From Aspidiotus rigidus (Eukaryota > Arthropoda > Insecta > Hemiptera > Diaspididae), in contig JAVHKY010000012.1 in NCBI GenBank assembly GCA_035079385.1, forward strand, positions 4,012,501 through 4,076,500: a DNA stretch of 64,000 nucleotides, read 5' to 3'. The position numbers and the translations under genes were made by a program. Positions 32,922-45,875 of this stretch are shown here, one piece after another. The notes beneath the pieces were generated by a model. That model saw only the letters and a list, made by a program, of their open reading frames with translations. It was not told the DNA's origin and searched no databases. The first letter of the stretch is position 1. Every line of letters begins with the position of its first letter.

Positions 32922-33030
32922 CTCGAAGTGGAAAATTTTTCTCATGAACTGCAAATTAAGGTTCCGGACGGAGGGGCCGGGGAAGGAATCCGAACCACTC
33001 TAGTATTTAAAAAAATGGGTATGTTTTATG

Positions 33031-33215
33031 TAGAGAAATATACTCGCGAAGAGTAAGAAACACAAATAACTTACAAGAACCGCAAATCAATCGAAACAAA
33101 CAAGTTCGCTTTCTATACGGTGAGAATGGCTGTTTAGCCGAAAGCGCTCGGATTGTTTGTTTCGATTGCGGTTCTTGTATTTGTGTTTCTTACTCTTCGC
33201 GAGTATATTTCTCTA
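33031..33215. mobile_element. 185-bp foldback element
   Basis: TAGAGAAATATACTCGCGAA at the left end and its reverse complement at the right end, continuing inward for about 60 bp with two small indels. The loop region contains CGCTTTC / GAAAGCG. Non-coding MITE; TATGTTTTATGT occurs just outside both ends. Confidence 0.8.
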
Positions 33216-33279
33216 TGATGGATGACCGTAAAATTAAAAAACGAATTGATTCTATACCTATGTTTTATGTCTTCGCGCG

Positions 33280-33535
33280 CGCGTTCGTACATCCTTTAAT
33301 TCTGAGATTTGCCTTCGTCTGTCCGCCCATCCGTACTTATGACCATGACCTCGGAACTTGGAAAAATTATACTCCAATGCTACTCCTAATTCCTAGATTT
33401 AGGTCCGTGCATACGTCCGTACGTTCACCCGTCCGTCCGTTCTGACCTTAGAACTTCAAGAAATTATATTGTAACTCTCCCTCTAATACCTGGATTTGGG
33501 AGCGTGCGTCCGCACATCCGTTCGTGCAAGCCCTA
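33280..33535. repeat. Degenerate tandem repeats, roughly 105 bp
   Basis: Two to three decayed units share CCGTCCGT-type words, then GACCT(C/T)(G/A)GAACTT, AAATTATA and CTAAT(T/A)CCT(A/G)GATTT. No gene. Confidence 0.6.
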
Positions 33536-34527
33536 TAGTAGAATGTTGACCCAACATTCAGTATATCAAGCTTATATACTCGTCCGAAAAATATTGGTGA
33601 ACTAAGCTCGTCAGCAAGTCCGTCTAACTTACAGTATACCCTACATACAGTATCCTAGACCAAGAAATAATACTGACAAAGGAGTGAATTTATTGATTAG
33701 TAAGTCTTACATACCCGCTCAGAAGAAATTCAACCGCTCGTCATACTTGAAATATTGAAGAAGTCCATGAACAATATTGCTACTAAGAGCCGAGCTTTCG
33801 CGTGTCTCAAATTGCAAGTTGAATGAATTCTATGATTAAATCACCTTCTTCCTCTGAGTTGGGTCCTCATCGTGACTGAGCCATTGTAAATAAGACATCA
33901 ACCCACGGAACGACGCGTCTGGGGAGAATGGACTTTTGATTTCCGGAATATTCGAAGTGACTGACTTAGAGACAACCAAAATAGGTACATCGAAGAAATT
34001 TGCACATCGAAAAGGTAGCTAGATGATTAATAGAAGGAAATACTCATTAGTGTCGACAATTTCGAGTTTCTCACTAAGCCTCTCCGAAATTGGCGGCCAC
34101 CGTTGAAGAGACTAGGAGAATTAAACTCGAAGAGATATGATACGAAAATCATACTTGATCTTTAGTCAAGAAGAGTATCAATTTCTTGATTTTAGTGATC
34201 GCGATTTACGCGAGACGGCCAAAACAAATTAATCATGAATCATGATAGTGTTCGGCATAATAAAATGAAGTCGAATATGTGAATCATGTTAATACCGTTA
34301 AGTATTCGTTAAGAAGACGGAGATCGATCTCAGTTGTATAAGTGTTTCTAAATTGCTGTTATCGTAAGTTATCATTATTGAATTCGTTGAAAAAGTGGTT
34401 CATCGTACGTGAGTCGGAAAACGATGAGTTTAAGACAAGAAAATAAATCTTGTATCATTCGTGCGGTAAAAGAGTATCAGCTAAAACTGATCTCCCCGCG
34501 AACCGTATGATTTGAGTAGGTATTCAA

Positions 34528-34582
34528 ATTTTTGATCACTCTAGTGATTTTTAGAATTTTCGATCACTCTCGTGATTTTTAT
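34528..34582. repeat. Two short palindromic direct repeats
   Basis: GATCACTCTAGTGATTTTTA and GATCACTCTCGTGATTTTTA, separated by GAATTTTC; each unit is itself nearly palindromic. Confidence 0.7.
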
Positions 34583-34628
34583 TTTTTCTAAATATAGAGG
34601 TAGATCTTCACCAATCGTGCTGCTACCA

Positions 34629-34875
34629 TGTTAGAGGATTAGACCTTTAGAAGGCATTCCCCACCAGGGAATTGACAACGGGTTAACCCGACTACGGGAA
34701 TCTACAGATAGACGAGACAAGAGCTCGAAGTATACACGATAGCGTGCATGCAAGAGGTGCGCGCAGCGCACGTATACTGGAGTAAGAGAGGGCGAGCTAG
34801 TAGCGAGAGACGCTAGACGATCGCGTAAGGTACCCGGAGAACGGGCACGGCTGTACATAGCTGCACGCTCTAACA
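34629..34875. mobile_element. Solo LTR at the duplication junction
   Basis: 247 bp, beginning TGTTAGAG and ending CTCTAACA, the TG...CA inverted ends of a retrotransposon LTR. Clearly GC-richer than its surroundings. The left flank (TGCTACCA) and right flank (ATATAATA) do not match, so the normal target duplication is missing. The right flank is exactly the first base of duplication copy 2. Minus-strand frame 34631-34876 inside it is not a gene. The family could be BEL/Pao or Gypsy; no internal region is left to tell. Confidence 0.75.
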
Positions 34876-34881
34876 ATATAA

Positions 34882-37040
34882 TAGGTAACTAAGAAACAAT
34901 AATCTATCAACTGCTCTGCTTCTCCCCCTCCCATCATTTATAAAATTTTTATTCAGACCGAATCCGAACTTTGAACATTATAATAATAAGACTGATCTAA
35001 TGTAGCATATTTTATTCTGGTAATCAAGATGGGTTTGTTTCTACGTAGTATCACCTAGCTAATGATTTGCGGCGCGACGGATCGAAACTTCGGCATTACC
35101 TACGTTGAAATAAATTATATGAAAACAAAAGCCCGATCACAAAATTTTATTCGATTGTTTCTAATCGAATAAAAAATGTTCTCAACAGCATTGTGATATC
35201 TTTCTGTACGAAGGCACTATTAAGTTCGAAAATAAAGTTCTCAGGAAGGCGGGGACCTGCTTGCCCGCCTGATTTTTCATCAATTTGATAGATTTATGGA
35301 GAAAACACAAGACGTTTTAAAAAGTGAAGAATAGAGGAACGAAGCTGAAGCTCTCGTGATTTCCTTTCAGATGACATTAATTTCGCAATTTTTTTCTCCA
35401 TAATAATCTCAGAGGGTGCATTTCATAAATTCGGTAGAAAAATTACGACAAACCATAGGCAACCGCCTTCTAGAGTAAATCCTTGTACTGAGCAATAACA
35501 GGAGAACTTTAATATAATCCTTTTTCCTTATCTCTCTTCAACGTACTCTCAGCAGTAATCAAATGAATGCGATGGTCAATTTTCTTCTGGTAAAAATCGT
35601 CTAGCACGAGCTCAAATGAAAATACGATCCATAATTTCGTTAATACCAGATGAGCCCCAATGTTAAAATCAAAATACACATAATTTTTCGAAAGAGAAAA
35701 AATAAATGGATAAATATTATAATTAGCACACATATACACCCCCCTCCCCCCTACACACCTCAGGAATTCATTCATTTTCGATTTTTACAATAATTTATTT
35801 ATTTATTTATTTATTTTCCCCAATTGAACACAACAGAGATAATTTCTCGATCAAAACTAAAATCATACAGCTCAAAAGTGAAGGAAAAGTATCCCGACGG
35901 AAGATTTTTTGAGAAATTCTTATTTAATTGCACTGTCATTTGAAATCTTCATCTTTTGAAATCATAATTTCATTTAACGCCATTTCTAAATAGTAAATTT
36001 ATGAGAGCGAACATCTTCACAGCGGTACTGAGAAGGAATATGAACTGGCAGAAGGCTTCTGATAACCGACGAGTACAGGAGAGATTAAGAAAAGAGTAAA
36101 TTTTTAGTATTCCTATGACTTTTCACTCCCTTAATTCAACTACTTCTGCATGCCCAATTCGATGTTTGCATAATAAGATTGGTATTTTGTAGGCAAACCA
36201 AAAATGAAGTTTAAAACCATAATTACCCTGGAAAAATTCATAGCAGGGACCAATCATAACTATGCTACGGTACTTTCAAATCTCGTAGTTTCATAAGTGT
36301 ACGACGAATGTTGGAGTAGCAGGTTGAATCATTCTTCAGATTACAAGTTCAAGTCAACACCAATAATGCTTCTGCGGAAAAAATGATAAAAATAAATTAA
36401 AATAATGAGTATTACGAATACATCTAATAGCTTTCTTTCTTACACAGTTCAGTTTCGTCTTTTCCTTTCTCCTTCTCTTTCATTTCGTTTTTTCATCTTC
36501 AGTACTGCAGAATATTGAAAACCAATGAAACTCTTTCTGAATCATTAATACGTAATAATAGTAATAATAATAATAATGGTCGTAATATTGCATGATAAAT
36601 AGAAAAAAAAAATTAGACCAAAACGAGAGGAAAACTTCATTCTCAAAAAAAAGAATGCCTACATAATACCTACTAAGAAACAATTAATAATGGTTCTGAT
36701 CCTGCCAAGGCGAACTAAATTTTTTGTACCTTTCCTTTAGATTAAAGTACTGCAAAAAAACATTCTTTCAGATCAATCAATTTTCTGGTCAGGTTGATGT
36801 TTGTGAGGTTTCATGCAAGCTAATTCTTATATCCTCTGAATGATGCACTTGAAAAAAGTCCGTCTCTAATAGCAATCTAGTGAAATAAGTTCTGTTTTGT
36901 TGGATGAAAGGTGATTCTAACATGAAAACTTATTCGTTTCTCATAATTTGACTAATGAAGTGGTCGTCCGAAGTACGGAAAGTAGAAGGTGCGTTTGCTA
37001 ATACCTCTACGTTCACCGAAGATTCTCTTTTTTATTTGTG
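34882..37040. other. Non-coding partner of 4982-7130
   Basis: Collinear with scattered substitutions and small indels (for example one tetranucleotide ATTT run expanded at 35797-35815). No gene seen. Confidence 0.6.
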
Positions 37041-37116
37041 GTAACTACTACAGAAAAACAAAAAAAAAAATCGAAGAGCAGAGTAAGTACATTTTCCACA
37101 TAGTATACCAGGCTCA

Positions 37117-37169
37117 GTAAAAAGGGCCTCCGTTCCATAAGAAATACATTGAACGGAGGCCCTTTTTAC
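37117..37169. ncRNA. Perfect 19-bp-stem hairpin (copy 2), possible small RNA
   Basis: Identical to 7208-7260, stem and 15-nt loop both unchanged. Confidence 0.45.
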
Positions 37170-37833
37170 ATATACAGTATACACGTCCTCAACTGGACTC
37201 TTCTGCCGATGGAAACTCTCATCAAGCACACAATGATACGAAGCAAAAAGTAATTAAGAGACTGATGAATAGGAAAAAAAGAGTGAGGGAGAAACAAAGA
37301 GACCCAGAAAGTAAAGAACGAAGATAGTAAAAAGCAATTTTACCCACGATTAACATTACATTCTTTAAAAAATATGTCTATATCTACCCGATACAATGGA
37401 ATAAATCGAAAATTTGCTACTCGTAAGTTTTCTCACCTCGTCTTTGAATAGATTCATAATTCCCTTGAATATAAATATATCATACATCTGAGGGCGTCAA
37501 AAAATTGAATAGAAAGCTACAAAATAAATTATTCAATGAGCCCTCGCGAATTACTTGGTGCAAGTTTATGACTGAACGCCGCCTTAAATGATGACAATCG
37601 GAACGTTGAAGAGTTATGCATTGAAACTTTTCCAAAATACTCGAGTCATGTAGGTGGGGGCCATTTTTCATTTATGGCCCGATCACTTAGGGGAGAATAG
37701 ATATTTTTCATGAAATTAAAAAAATGGCTTCACATACATACTGTATATCGGAATTTCAAATCTCAAGTATCGATGTATTCTAGGAAGCGTGTCAAATACC
37801 TTTGCGAAAATTGAAAAGTTTGACCATTGAAAG

Positions 37834-38102
37834 ATGGAGTTGCTAGCAATTAAACCCGTGAGTGGATATTAGAACAATAATATGTTACATATATATCTTC
37901 CATACAGGATGTCGATGATCTCTCCTTCAAGAATCATTACTATAATAGTGCATTTAGATATTTGGCAGAAGTGGATGAGATTCAAAATCTACAGGATTTA
38001 ATGCTGAAAGATAGATCGTATTTGTTCAGTTCCATTTACCAAATGTTCACCTCGTGCGGACTCTTAATTCCATTCGGGGATCACACCCTTCCTATTTCCT
38101 GA
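37834..38102 (+). CDS. Candidate two-exon small gene, copy 2 (orphan)
   Basis: Exons 37834-37857 and 37908-38102 with the same 50-bp GTGAGT...CATACAG intron as 7928-8196. The frame is fully open. Relative to copy 1 the first exon has one synonymous change (CCT to CCC); the second has Asn to Tyr and Leu to Ala in the region FKNHYNNSAFRYLL. Product unknown; see the copy 1 entry for alternatives. Confidence 0.35.
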
Positions 38103-38507
38103 CTTCCACAAATTTTACAGTTGAAGATTGGAAACTCTCGCATTTCCATTTGTGAGGCAATGAAAGACCAATTTTTCGAAACGAATTCCATCTACAATGC
38201 AATGTTCGCGAGCTTCAAAAATTGGAATAGAAAGATAAAAAATATAAGTTTTTCGATGAGGTCTGGCTAATTACTTGAAATTAGTTTACGCATTGGAATT
38301 TTTACAAAATAAGTCCGCCTAATCTAGTTTTAAGCAGGAGAAAGCGGAGAAACAATCATAAACGCAGCGTCACGAAGCGTTCATATGAGTCGCTCCGAAA
38401 AAGAAAAGCGTGGTGTGATGAGCATCACTGATTTTCAATAATCCGACTCTTTCAACAACCATTCAATTATTCCTCCGCGTTTAATCCAATTTTATCGGTT
38501 GCATAAG

Positions 38508-38630
38508 ATGGCGAACGATTTCTATAGCCACAATATAGGACCAATATTCAAAAGAAAGTCCGCATCCCGTCGCGTAAAATCGAAATTCTGCTGCTTGACG
38601 CCGCCGAATTCACGTATATTTGGTCAATAG
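38508..38630 (+). CDS. Small ORF, 40 residues (copy 2), doubtful
   Basis: Appears identical to 8605-8727, with the same AAGATGGCG start context. Confidence 0.2.
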   Translation: MANDFYSHNIGPIFKRKSASRRVKSKFCCLTPPNSRIFGQ

Positions 38631-39210
38631 GGATTAAATTCTTTGAGGACAAATCGGAAAACACACATTCCGGACCATTCGCCCAGGTAGAGGCTTCTAT
38701 ACAATAGCAGACCGCCTACCGGTGCACGAAGACGGCGGCGGATGAAACACGTACGAATTGTCGTCCTGTAAAGGTGAATTCTTTTTCCGAAAAGAGAAAT
38801 TTTTTTCTTCGCATTGCGAGAACAATCTTTGGTCTATTGCATTGTAGGCTTTCCTTCAGAGGTGAAATCCAAATTATTAAATGAAATTAATAAAATGTAA
38901 CTGAGCATTTCGGAATGTATCCGTGTTATTGAATGGAATGCAACGCTCCGGGGGATGAGCAAAGGTGCTCGTAGGTATTTGAAACTAAAATATTAAACAC
39001 GGCCCAGATTAGTCAGCATTGTTTACCTACTGTTCGCCATTTGAGCGTTCTACGCAGTTTATATTGTATACAATCTATCTCAAGATTATAAAGAGCTAAG
39101 ATCAAAGTTTGAGCTCTAGATGTGTGGCAAAGGGAAGTGTAATCAATTGAACAATATTTATCGAAATATTGCGTCGTGGAAACCATTTTGAAGGAAAGTA
39201 ATATCGGGCT

Positions 39211-39758
39211 AAGCTGCATCTTCGTTCAATTACGACTAAATCTCAAATTCGACTTTGTTTCGGCGTCGACCAAAGTATGCTTTCGATAACGTTCACTCTG
39301 CGCTCTTCATTCGCCATCTTGGTGTGCTATGAATTGTATTTCAGGCCAAGCTGCATCTTCGTTCAATTACGACTAAATCTCAAATTCGACTTTGTTTCGG
39401 CGTCGACCAAAGTATGCTTTCGATAACGTTCACTCTGCGCTCTTCATTCGCCATCTTGGTGTGCTATGAATTGTATTTCAGGCCAAGCTGCATCTTCGTT
39501 CAATTACGACTAAATCTCAAATTCGACTTTGTTTCGGCGTCGACCAAAGTATGCTTTCGATAACGTTCACTCTGCGCTCTTCATTCGCCATCTTGGTGTG
39601 CTATGAATTGTATTTCAGGCCAAGCTGCATCTTCGTTCAATTACGACTAAATCTCAAATTCGACTTTGTTCCGGCGTCGACCTTTTGTATGCTTTCGATA
39701 ACGCTCACTCTGCGCTCTTCATTCGCCATCTTGATGTGCTATGAATTGTATTTTAGAC
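39211..39758. repeat. Four tandem 137-bp units
   Basis: AAGCTGCATCTTCGTTC starts units at 39211, 39348, 39485 and 39622, exactly 137 bp apart. The units are almost identical; the last carries several changes and matches the single copy 1 unit at its right edge. A recent local expansion. Confidence 0.95.
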
Positions 39759-40381
39759 TTTTGTAAAATAGAAATTTCGTGAAGAATTCCTCAGATAGCG
39801 CTCTTCACTCACCATCATGTTTTAAGGCGCTGTTGATTCTATTTTAGACTTCTCATCCAAGCAATATTCTGCCTTAATTTCGATTGACACTCCGTACCAA
39901 TCCCATAATCTCAGCCTCTAAGCTAAAGCTGCTGCCGAACCACCCTTCCATTTTCGTACACTAACATTGACTTCCGATTTCCTTGCGTTCTTAGCTCAAT
40001 ATCAGGAACTCCATACAGACACTGCTTTCTTCATAAAATCTTACTCAATTTTCTTGGACTCCCTTCTCAAATGCAACCTTCTCTTTTCCATTAAATAATC
40101 GATTTCTCCGTAGCTTTTCATTCCTCCGACTATCAGACTGGATCACACAAATATTTCTGTCTACTCTGAACACTAATCACAGTATTCCCGAACCACATGA
40201 TTTATGTTACACTCATGCTTCTGAAAAAGAAAATGAAACAGGCTATATGCATATTCTATTCCAAGACAATACTACGACCTATTGTTTAAAGAGTCAGCGT
40301 CCGTTTTTACCGCCGACTTGAGCACTATTCACTCCTGTCTTTTAAATCGTACTTCAATTCCTATACGAGTCAAGTTGGACT

Positions 40382-42022
40382 TTGAGGGGTTTTTTAGAGG
40401 ATTTCTCGCTGATATCCTACTCCGGATTAGAAAATATTGATTTAATCAATAGAGATGTTGGTAAAAAAGAACAGCTATCTGTTGTAGTACGATATTTTCA
40501 CAACAACATGGTCAAAGAAAGATTTCTTGGGTTCCAGTCCTGCGCTTCATTAAACAGTGAGTCCCTCCTTAAGTACATCAAAAAGTTGTTGAGTGAATGC
40601 GGTATAAATATTGAAAATTGTGTAGCTCAGACATATGATGGGGCCTCAGTTATGAGCGGATGTAATAAAGGTGTGCAAAAATTGCTCCGAGATGAAGTTC
40701 CTCACGCAATATACACACATTGCTACAACCATCGTTTGAACCTAGTGCTGGTAGATGTCTGTGAAGCTGTCCCAGAAGTAGAAAACTTTCTATGTGTACT
40801 GCAGATGCTATATAAATTTATGAGCCAATCAAGTGTTCAGCCAGATTTTATTCATTTACAAAAAAATGTATTGAAGATGTCACGAACAATTGAACTTAAG
40901 AACCTTTGTCAAACCCGATGGATTCATCATCAGCTAACAGCTTGCCGTGCAGTGCGTGATACGCTTCCCGTCATATTACTTCTACTGAATAAAATTTGTC
41001 ATGAAAATGAAGAAGAGAAGGAAACAACTATGGAATCTAATGAGGAAAAACAAGCAAAATTGTCAGAAAAAGTGAAGAAGAAAGGCATTTCACGATCAAA
41101 TGCAAAAAAAGAAATGAAAGCACAATCAATTTTGAAAGCCATTAATTTTGAATTTTTATTTTGCCTAAATTTTCTGTGTGAAGCTCTTTCAGAAGTGAAA
41201 ATGGTCTCTGATTATTTGCAAAAACCAGATGCTGATTTGGGTCACGCGTGTATGTTGATTAGTAATCTCATAGATAGCCTGTCAGAATATAGGAATGATG
41301 AGCTCAGATTTGCAACACTTTTTGAAAAAGTGAAAACTATGGCTGAAGTGAGTAATATTCACATGCAGAAAAAAGATACAAAACGACCGCGGAAATTACC
41401 GAAGAAATTTACTAATTTTATCACTGAAGCTAGATCAGCAGAAGTGGAGAGAAACAAAATAACGTCCAAAGATGATGCACGGATAAAAATTTTTTACATG
41501 TGTCTTGATAATATGATATGTGAACTTAAAAGTAGATTTAGTGATAATAGTGATATATTAATTGGCCTGAATTGCCTGAATCCAAAAAGCGACACTTTTT
41601 TAGATTTTGAGAAGTTAAAGAAAGTTGGAGAACACTATAATGTAGATATAGAGCTCCTAGAGATGGAGGTGAAACTCGTAAAAAGAACTGTGCGCAGCTA
41701 TGAATCCGAAAAAAATTTCTTGATCGATTCTGCAATAAAATTTCATAAATTTTTAACCGAATACAAACTTGCATTTGCAACTTTGGAGAAACTTTCTTCA
41801 ATTTTCCTCACAATTCCACAATCTACTGCTGGGGTCGAGCGAACTTTTTCTTGTTTGCGACTGATTAAGACATATTTGAGAAGTACTATGCTAGATGAGA
41901 GGCATTCATCCATAGCAATATTATCAATCGAGAAAGAATTGTCCAAAAGTCTCGACATGAACGCAGTGGTAGATATCTTTGCCGTTATTAGGCACAAGAA
42001 TAGGAGAATAATGTTAGTTTAG
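40382..42022 (+). pseudogene. hAT transposase, N-terminally truncated (ZMYM1-like/DUF4371 type)
   Basis: The frame opens at a TTG in flanking DNA; element-derived protein starts at about residue 21 and the first ATG is residue 43 (40508). Motifs: KKEQLSVVVRYF (28-39), as after the first catalytic Asp in this group; YDGASVMSG (85-93) with a conserved Asp; HCYNHRLNL (113-121) with the C-x2-H signature; QTRW near residue 178; and the hAT dimerisation segment AGVERTFSCLRLIK (483-496) near the C-terminus. The BED/zinc-finger DNA-binding part and the first catalytic Asp are missing, so it should be inactive. The rest is open for over 500 codons, so the insertion is young. A poly(A) signal AATAAA lies at 42232. 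Confidence 0.9.
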
Positions 42023-42498
42023 GCCGCATGTTCTCTGTTTGTTTATTGATCTATTAAGTATTAGTTTCTTAAATCAAATATCAATTTCTTTGAACTTTTG
42101 ACCTTACTTAACATTTTTTATATTAGTTTTTTGCAGGGGTTTTTTGGAAGTTGAAACCTTGATTAATGATTATTAGATATCTATTATTAATGTCCATGAA
42201 TGTAACTATACTTTTGACAAAATAATGAGAAAATAAAGTTCTCTGATTGAGTGATTGTTACCAGGTCTTTGAGAGTGTGAGCTGTAAACTGTAATTAACT
42301 GGTACAATTAATTGGGACCCAACCTGTAAGAAGTACATAAACTCGGTGAAAAAAAAAGTCAGCTCTTTTCAGGTTGCAGGAGGTGGGGGACAAGAAGTTT
42401 CCTCTTTTGTAGTTTTGTGCTCTTTTTTTTTTGCCCCATTCTCAAAATAATATGCCGATAGCCGCCCCACGTCAATATTCACTCTAGCGCCGCGCCTG
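40443..42498 (+). mobile_element. hAT element lacking its left end (copy 2 only)
   Basis: The empty site is in copy 1 (10580-10600). A 7-bp repeat ATTGATT flanks it (40436-40442, 42499-42505), near the 8 bp usual for hAT. The right end reads inward as CAGGCGCGGCGCTAG, a hAT-like terminus. The left end starts inside the transposase gene with no matching TIR, so the 5' part was lost almost exactly at the target duplication. Confidence 0.85.
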
Positions 42499-42505
42499 AT
42501 TGATT

Positions 42506-44900
42506 ATCCTATTTCGTTGGGACCAAGAACGCGAAAAGATTGATATCTAATTAACGCTCAGGCAAACATTTGGATCTTTCATACCAAGTAGAAAAATACG
42601 AATTGAATACGCGTATACTTTTACAAATCAACCCCTATTCTAAATTATCTACTTCCATACATACTTCTTAATTTGTAAAATAACGCAATGAAAAAGTCAA
42701 GCTTCTTATGATTATGATCGTCATAATTTCCGAAAATGAGCCTATGCACCACCCTAATATGCACGATTCTAAGATAGATAAACGCCTAGCAAGTTTTATC
42801 TTTTTTGAAAATATTTTCTCTCCGAATAAAACTGCCTCGACGATCGTAAATAATCGTTCAAAATATCTTTTTCTATACGTCAATGAGAGCCAATTCAGTA
42901 CCTATGTTGCACACATTCAGGACATCGTTTTCAAAACAAAAGATAAGTTTCTCTTAGAGCAAGTAAACAAATTCTGTTTCCCCCGGAAAGTCTATTCAAA
43001 GTTCATTCTAACGTCGTAACGCATTCTCGTTCGAGCTATCACGTAACCATTCGTCAATCGTAGATTGAATCGTGGACTATACGCTAGTCACTGCAACGAT
43101 TGCTACCTACGAGTTACTAACTAATAGTGAAAAATTCACGCATACCAGTAGTATTGCAAAGTACACGTAACTGTTTATTTCATATTTTAATTTGAGCGTC
43201 CTTTTATCACTTCAATTATTGTGTTTAATTTTTTTTATACATCTTTATATTTACGAATAGGTACCTACGAATTTTTCGAGAAATTACGGTAATAAGTTTC
43301 TCATACGCGATTGCGCCATATTGTGAGCAGATGAATGCCGATCAACTAGAAGGTCAAAATTTGAGGTTTGAACTCAGCGATGCCCGAGAGTTTGAGATAT
43401 TCACCAATATATGTTGCGGGGAACTATTCGACCGTTTCTAATCTGACTTCTCAAAGAATACTTCATTTCAGATGTTCATTTCGTAAGTATATTAGTTTAA
43501 TACTCGTAATAAACTATAAGTAGTTTATTTTTAAAATAAATTTTAATGAATTATTTTTTGGTGAAGGTTCCCCATTCTCTAGTCTTTCTTCTTTTTAAAT
43601 TATATTCGATGAGTTTACAGTATAGAGTGTTCGACGTATTCTCTTCAACAGTTTGATTATGATCTTCGATCAAAACGCGTCATGTGTTTACAGTGCTGAT
43701 TTCCGCGTTTATATTTTTCACAAATTTAGTATTTTCCTTCTCTTTTATTCAAGTTTACTCCGATATTTTATTGAACAAGTTTAGGGTCCTATGATAGGCC
43801 AAGAACCAGTTTACCTGTTTCCCTACTTTTCCGAATTTCCCGTTCGACATCCTATCCGTCATCAACATTATAAAACTTAGTCACTTTGCCTCGATTGATA
43901 CGACATCTTCAAACCCGGGGATTCGCAACTACGGACACTACGTGTATCTCACTTTGTTAAAATGAATTATTTCATGATTTCATTATGACCTCAACAAATA
44001 TTAAATGAAATCAACTTACGAGTCACTGAAATATGAATAGTATTTCATTTCTCTCGCACAATTTAGATTTCTATCAGTTTTTCTGATGATTTTTTTACCG
44101 TAATCAGTTTTTGTACCCTAGATTGAATAACATTTTTGGGTATTCCGATAAGAGAAAATTTAACTTAGCCTTTTTTTCCTTTTACGATAGACTACGAGCA
44201 ACAGTCGAACGATCAAACATTTTCATCGTCTTAAAATTCTCAGCCAACATGTTCGAGTGATAAACTGGATCCATTATTCAACCGATCAGATTTTTGTCTG
44301 GCGCGCGCTCGAATGACTATACGATCCACAATTTCGTTGATATTTCCGAATAAGCCCAAATATTCCTATGGAAAATGAAAATAAATGTTCAACAAAGAAT
44401 AGGTAAGTATATAATTAGCACATTAGGCAAACGTGTTCATCAACCTCCTCTCACCACACCTCACGAGTTCATTCCTTTTCGATTTTTATTTTTATTAATA
44501 TTGCTCTTTCAACAAAGAGACAATTTTTCGTTCAAAACTGAAATCATAGCTCAAAAATATAAAAAACGAATCATGACAAATGATTTTTTGAGAGATTCTT
44601 CTTATTCAGTTGGCATAATATCATCAGAAATTTTATTTTGAAGTTAAAATTCTGTCATCTTCTTCATTTAACACCACTTCTAAATAGCAAATTTATAAGA
44701 GCGAACATCTTCGCAGCGATACCTACTGAAAAAAAGAGGGGAGAATTATTGACTTACAGAAGGTTGGTGACCGCCAAGTTTGTAGATCCTTAGTATTCCA
44801 TGATTTTTCACTCTCTAAACTATTTCTGCATCCTTAATTAAGATCGGCATTTCGTAGGCAAACCGAAAATGAAGTTTAAGACAATAATGACCCTGAACAA
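42506..44900. other. Non-coding partner of 10591-13020
   Basis: Collinear with copy 1, with a deletion of about 22 bp near 42604. Frames at 42668-43019 and 44375-44641 translate the same as in copy 1 but are short, overlapping and without splice support. Confidence 0.5.
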
Positions 44901-44924
44901 ATTCATAGCAGCGGCCAATCATAC

Positions 44925-45875
44925 CAGATTACTGTACTTCCAATCTTGTAGCAGGTTCAGATTAGGGAGATATGTTAACACCAGTGATTCTGTGGAAAAA
45001 TGATAGAAATAAATGAAATACATGCAAGGCCATCAAGTAGCCCTCTTTCTCACACAGTTCAATTTTATCCATTCCCATCGCCCCCCCTCTCTCTCTCTCT
45101 TTTTTTTTTTTTCTTTCAACTCAACTCTTTCTTGATCTTAATTGATGGACCAATTGAAGCATTTGGAATGGTATTTTTTCCATTTTCATCAGCTGACTAG
45201 ACTAACTGGTTACTTGTTACATTCAAATGGCAAACGAATTCATTCCTCCGCTCCCCGAATCGATATTGGCTGCTACTTGCCGAGTAGGTTACTTCCAAAT
45301 CTTGAAGGTTCATGAGTATGTGAGTGTAGAACCGTTCTCCAAATTACGTGGTCAGGTCACCACGACCAATGCTCCTGTGAAAAAATGAATTAAATAAATG
45401 CAAGGCAATACAACTAGTATATTAAATTGAGTTTCCACTTTCTCATACAATTCAAATTGCGATCTATTCCCTTCTTCCCGACTTACTTTTCTCGTATTTT
45501 CGCAGTTGTGAAAAAGTTATCATTGCATGAAAATCAACTCAACTCTTTCTCGATCCTGAATAGAGCAATTGAAGGCATCACAATTGGCACTTTTTTTACA
45601 TTTTGATCAACTGAAGATTGTTTGATGTCGTTCCGAGTCCAAATGGCGTACAAATTTGTTCTTAATTACGCTCCGATCTTTCAAAACCGATGCTCCCTGC
45701 GGGGAAGACGATAGATAACTTAAATTAAATAAATGCAAGGCAATACTACGAGTACATCATATTAGCCCTACCAATGCTCCTGCGCAAAAAGAATAAAAAT
45801 AAATCAAGTAAATAAATGCCAAGTAGTACGACAAGTACATTACATGTTCCCTCTTTTCTAAACATATCAGTTCCA
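44925..45875. repeat. Degenerate tandem repeats, about 350-400 bp (copy 2)
   Basis: Partner of 13040-13990 with the same decayed units. Confidence 0.6.

Noticed and set aside
34631..34876. 81-residue minus-strand frame
   Set aside because: It coincides with the solo LTR.
39211..39758. CRISPR-like regular repeats
   Set aside because: The 137-bp units abut with no spacers, and the window is eukaryotic.
40382..40442. TTG at 40382 as the real start of the hAT protein
   Set aside because: The first 20 codons are host flank shared with copy 1, so the start is an artefact of truncation.
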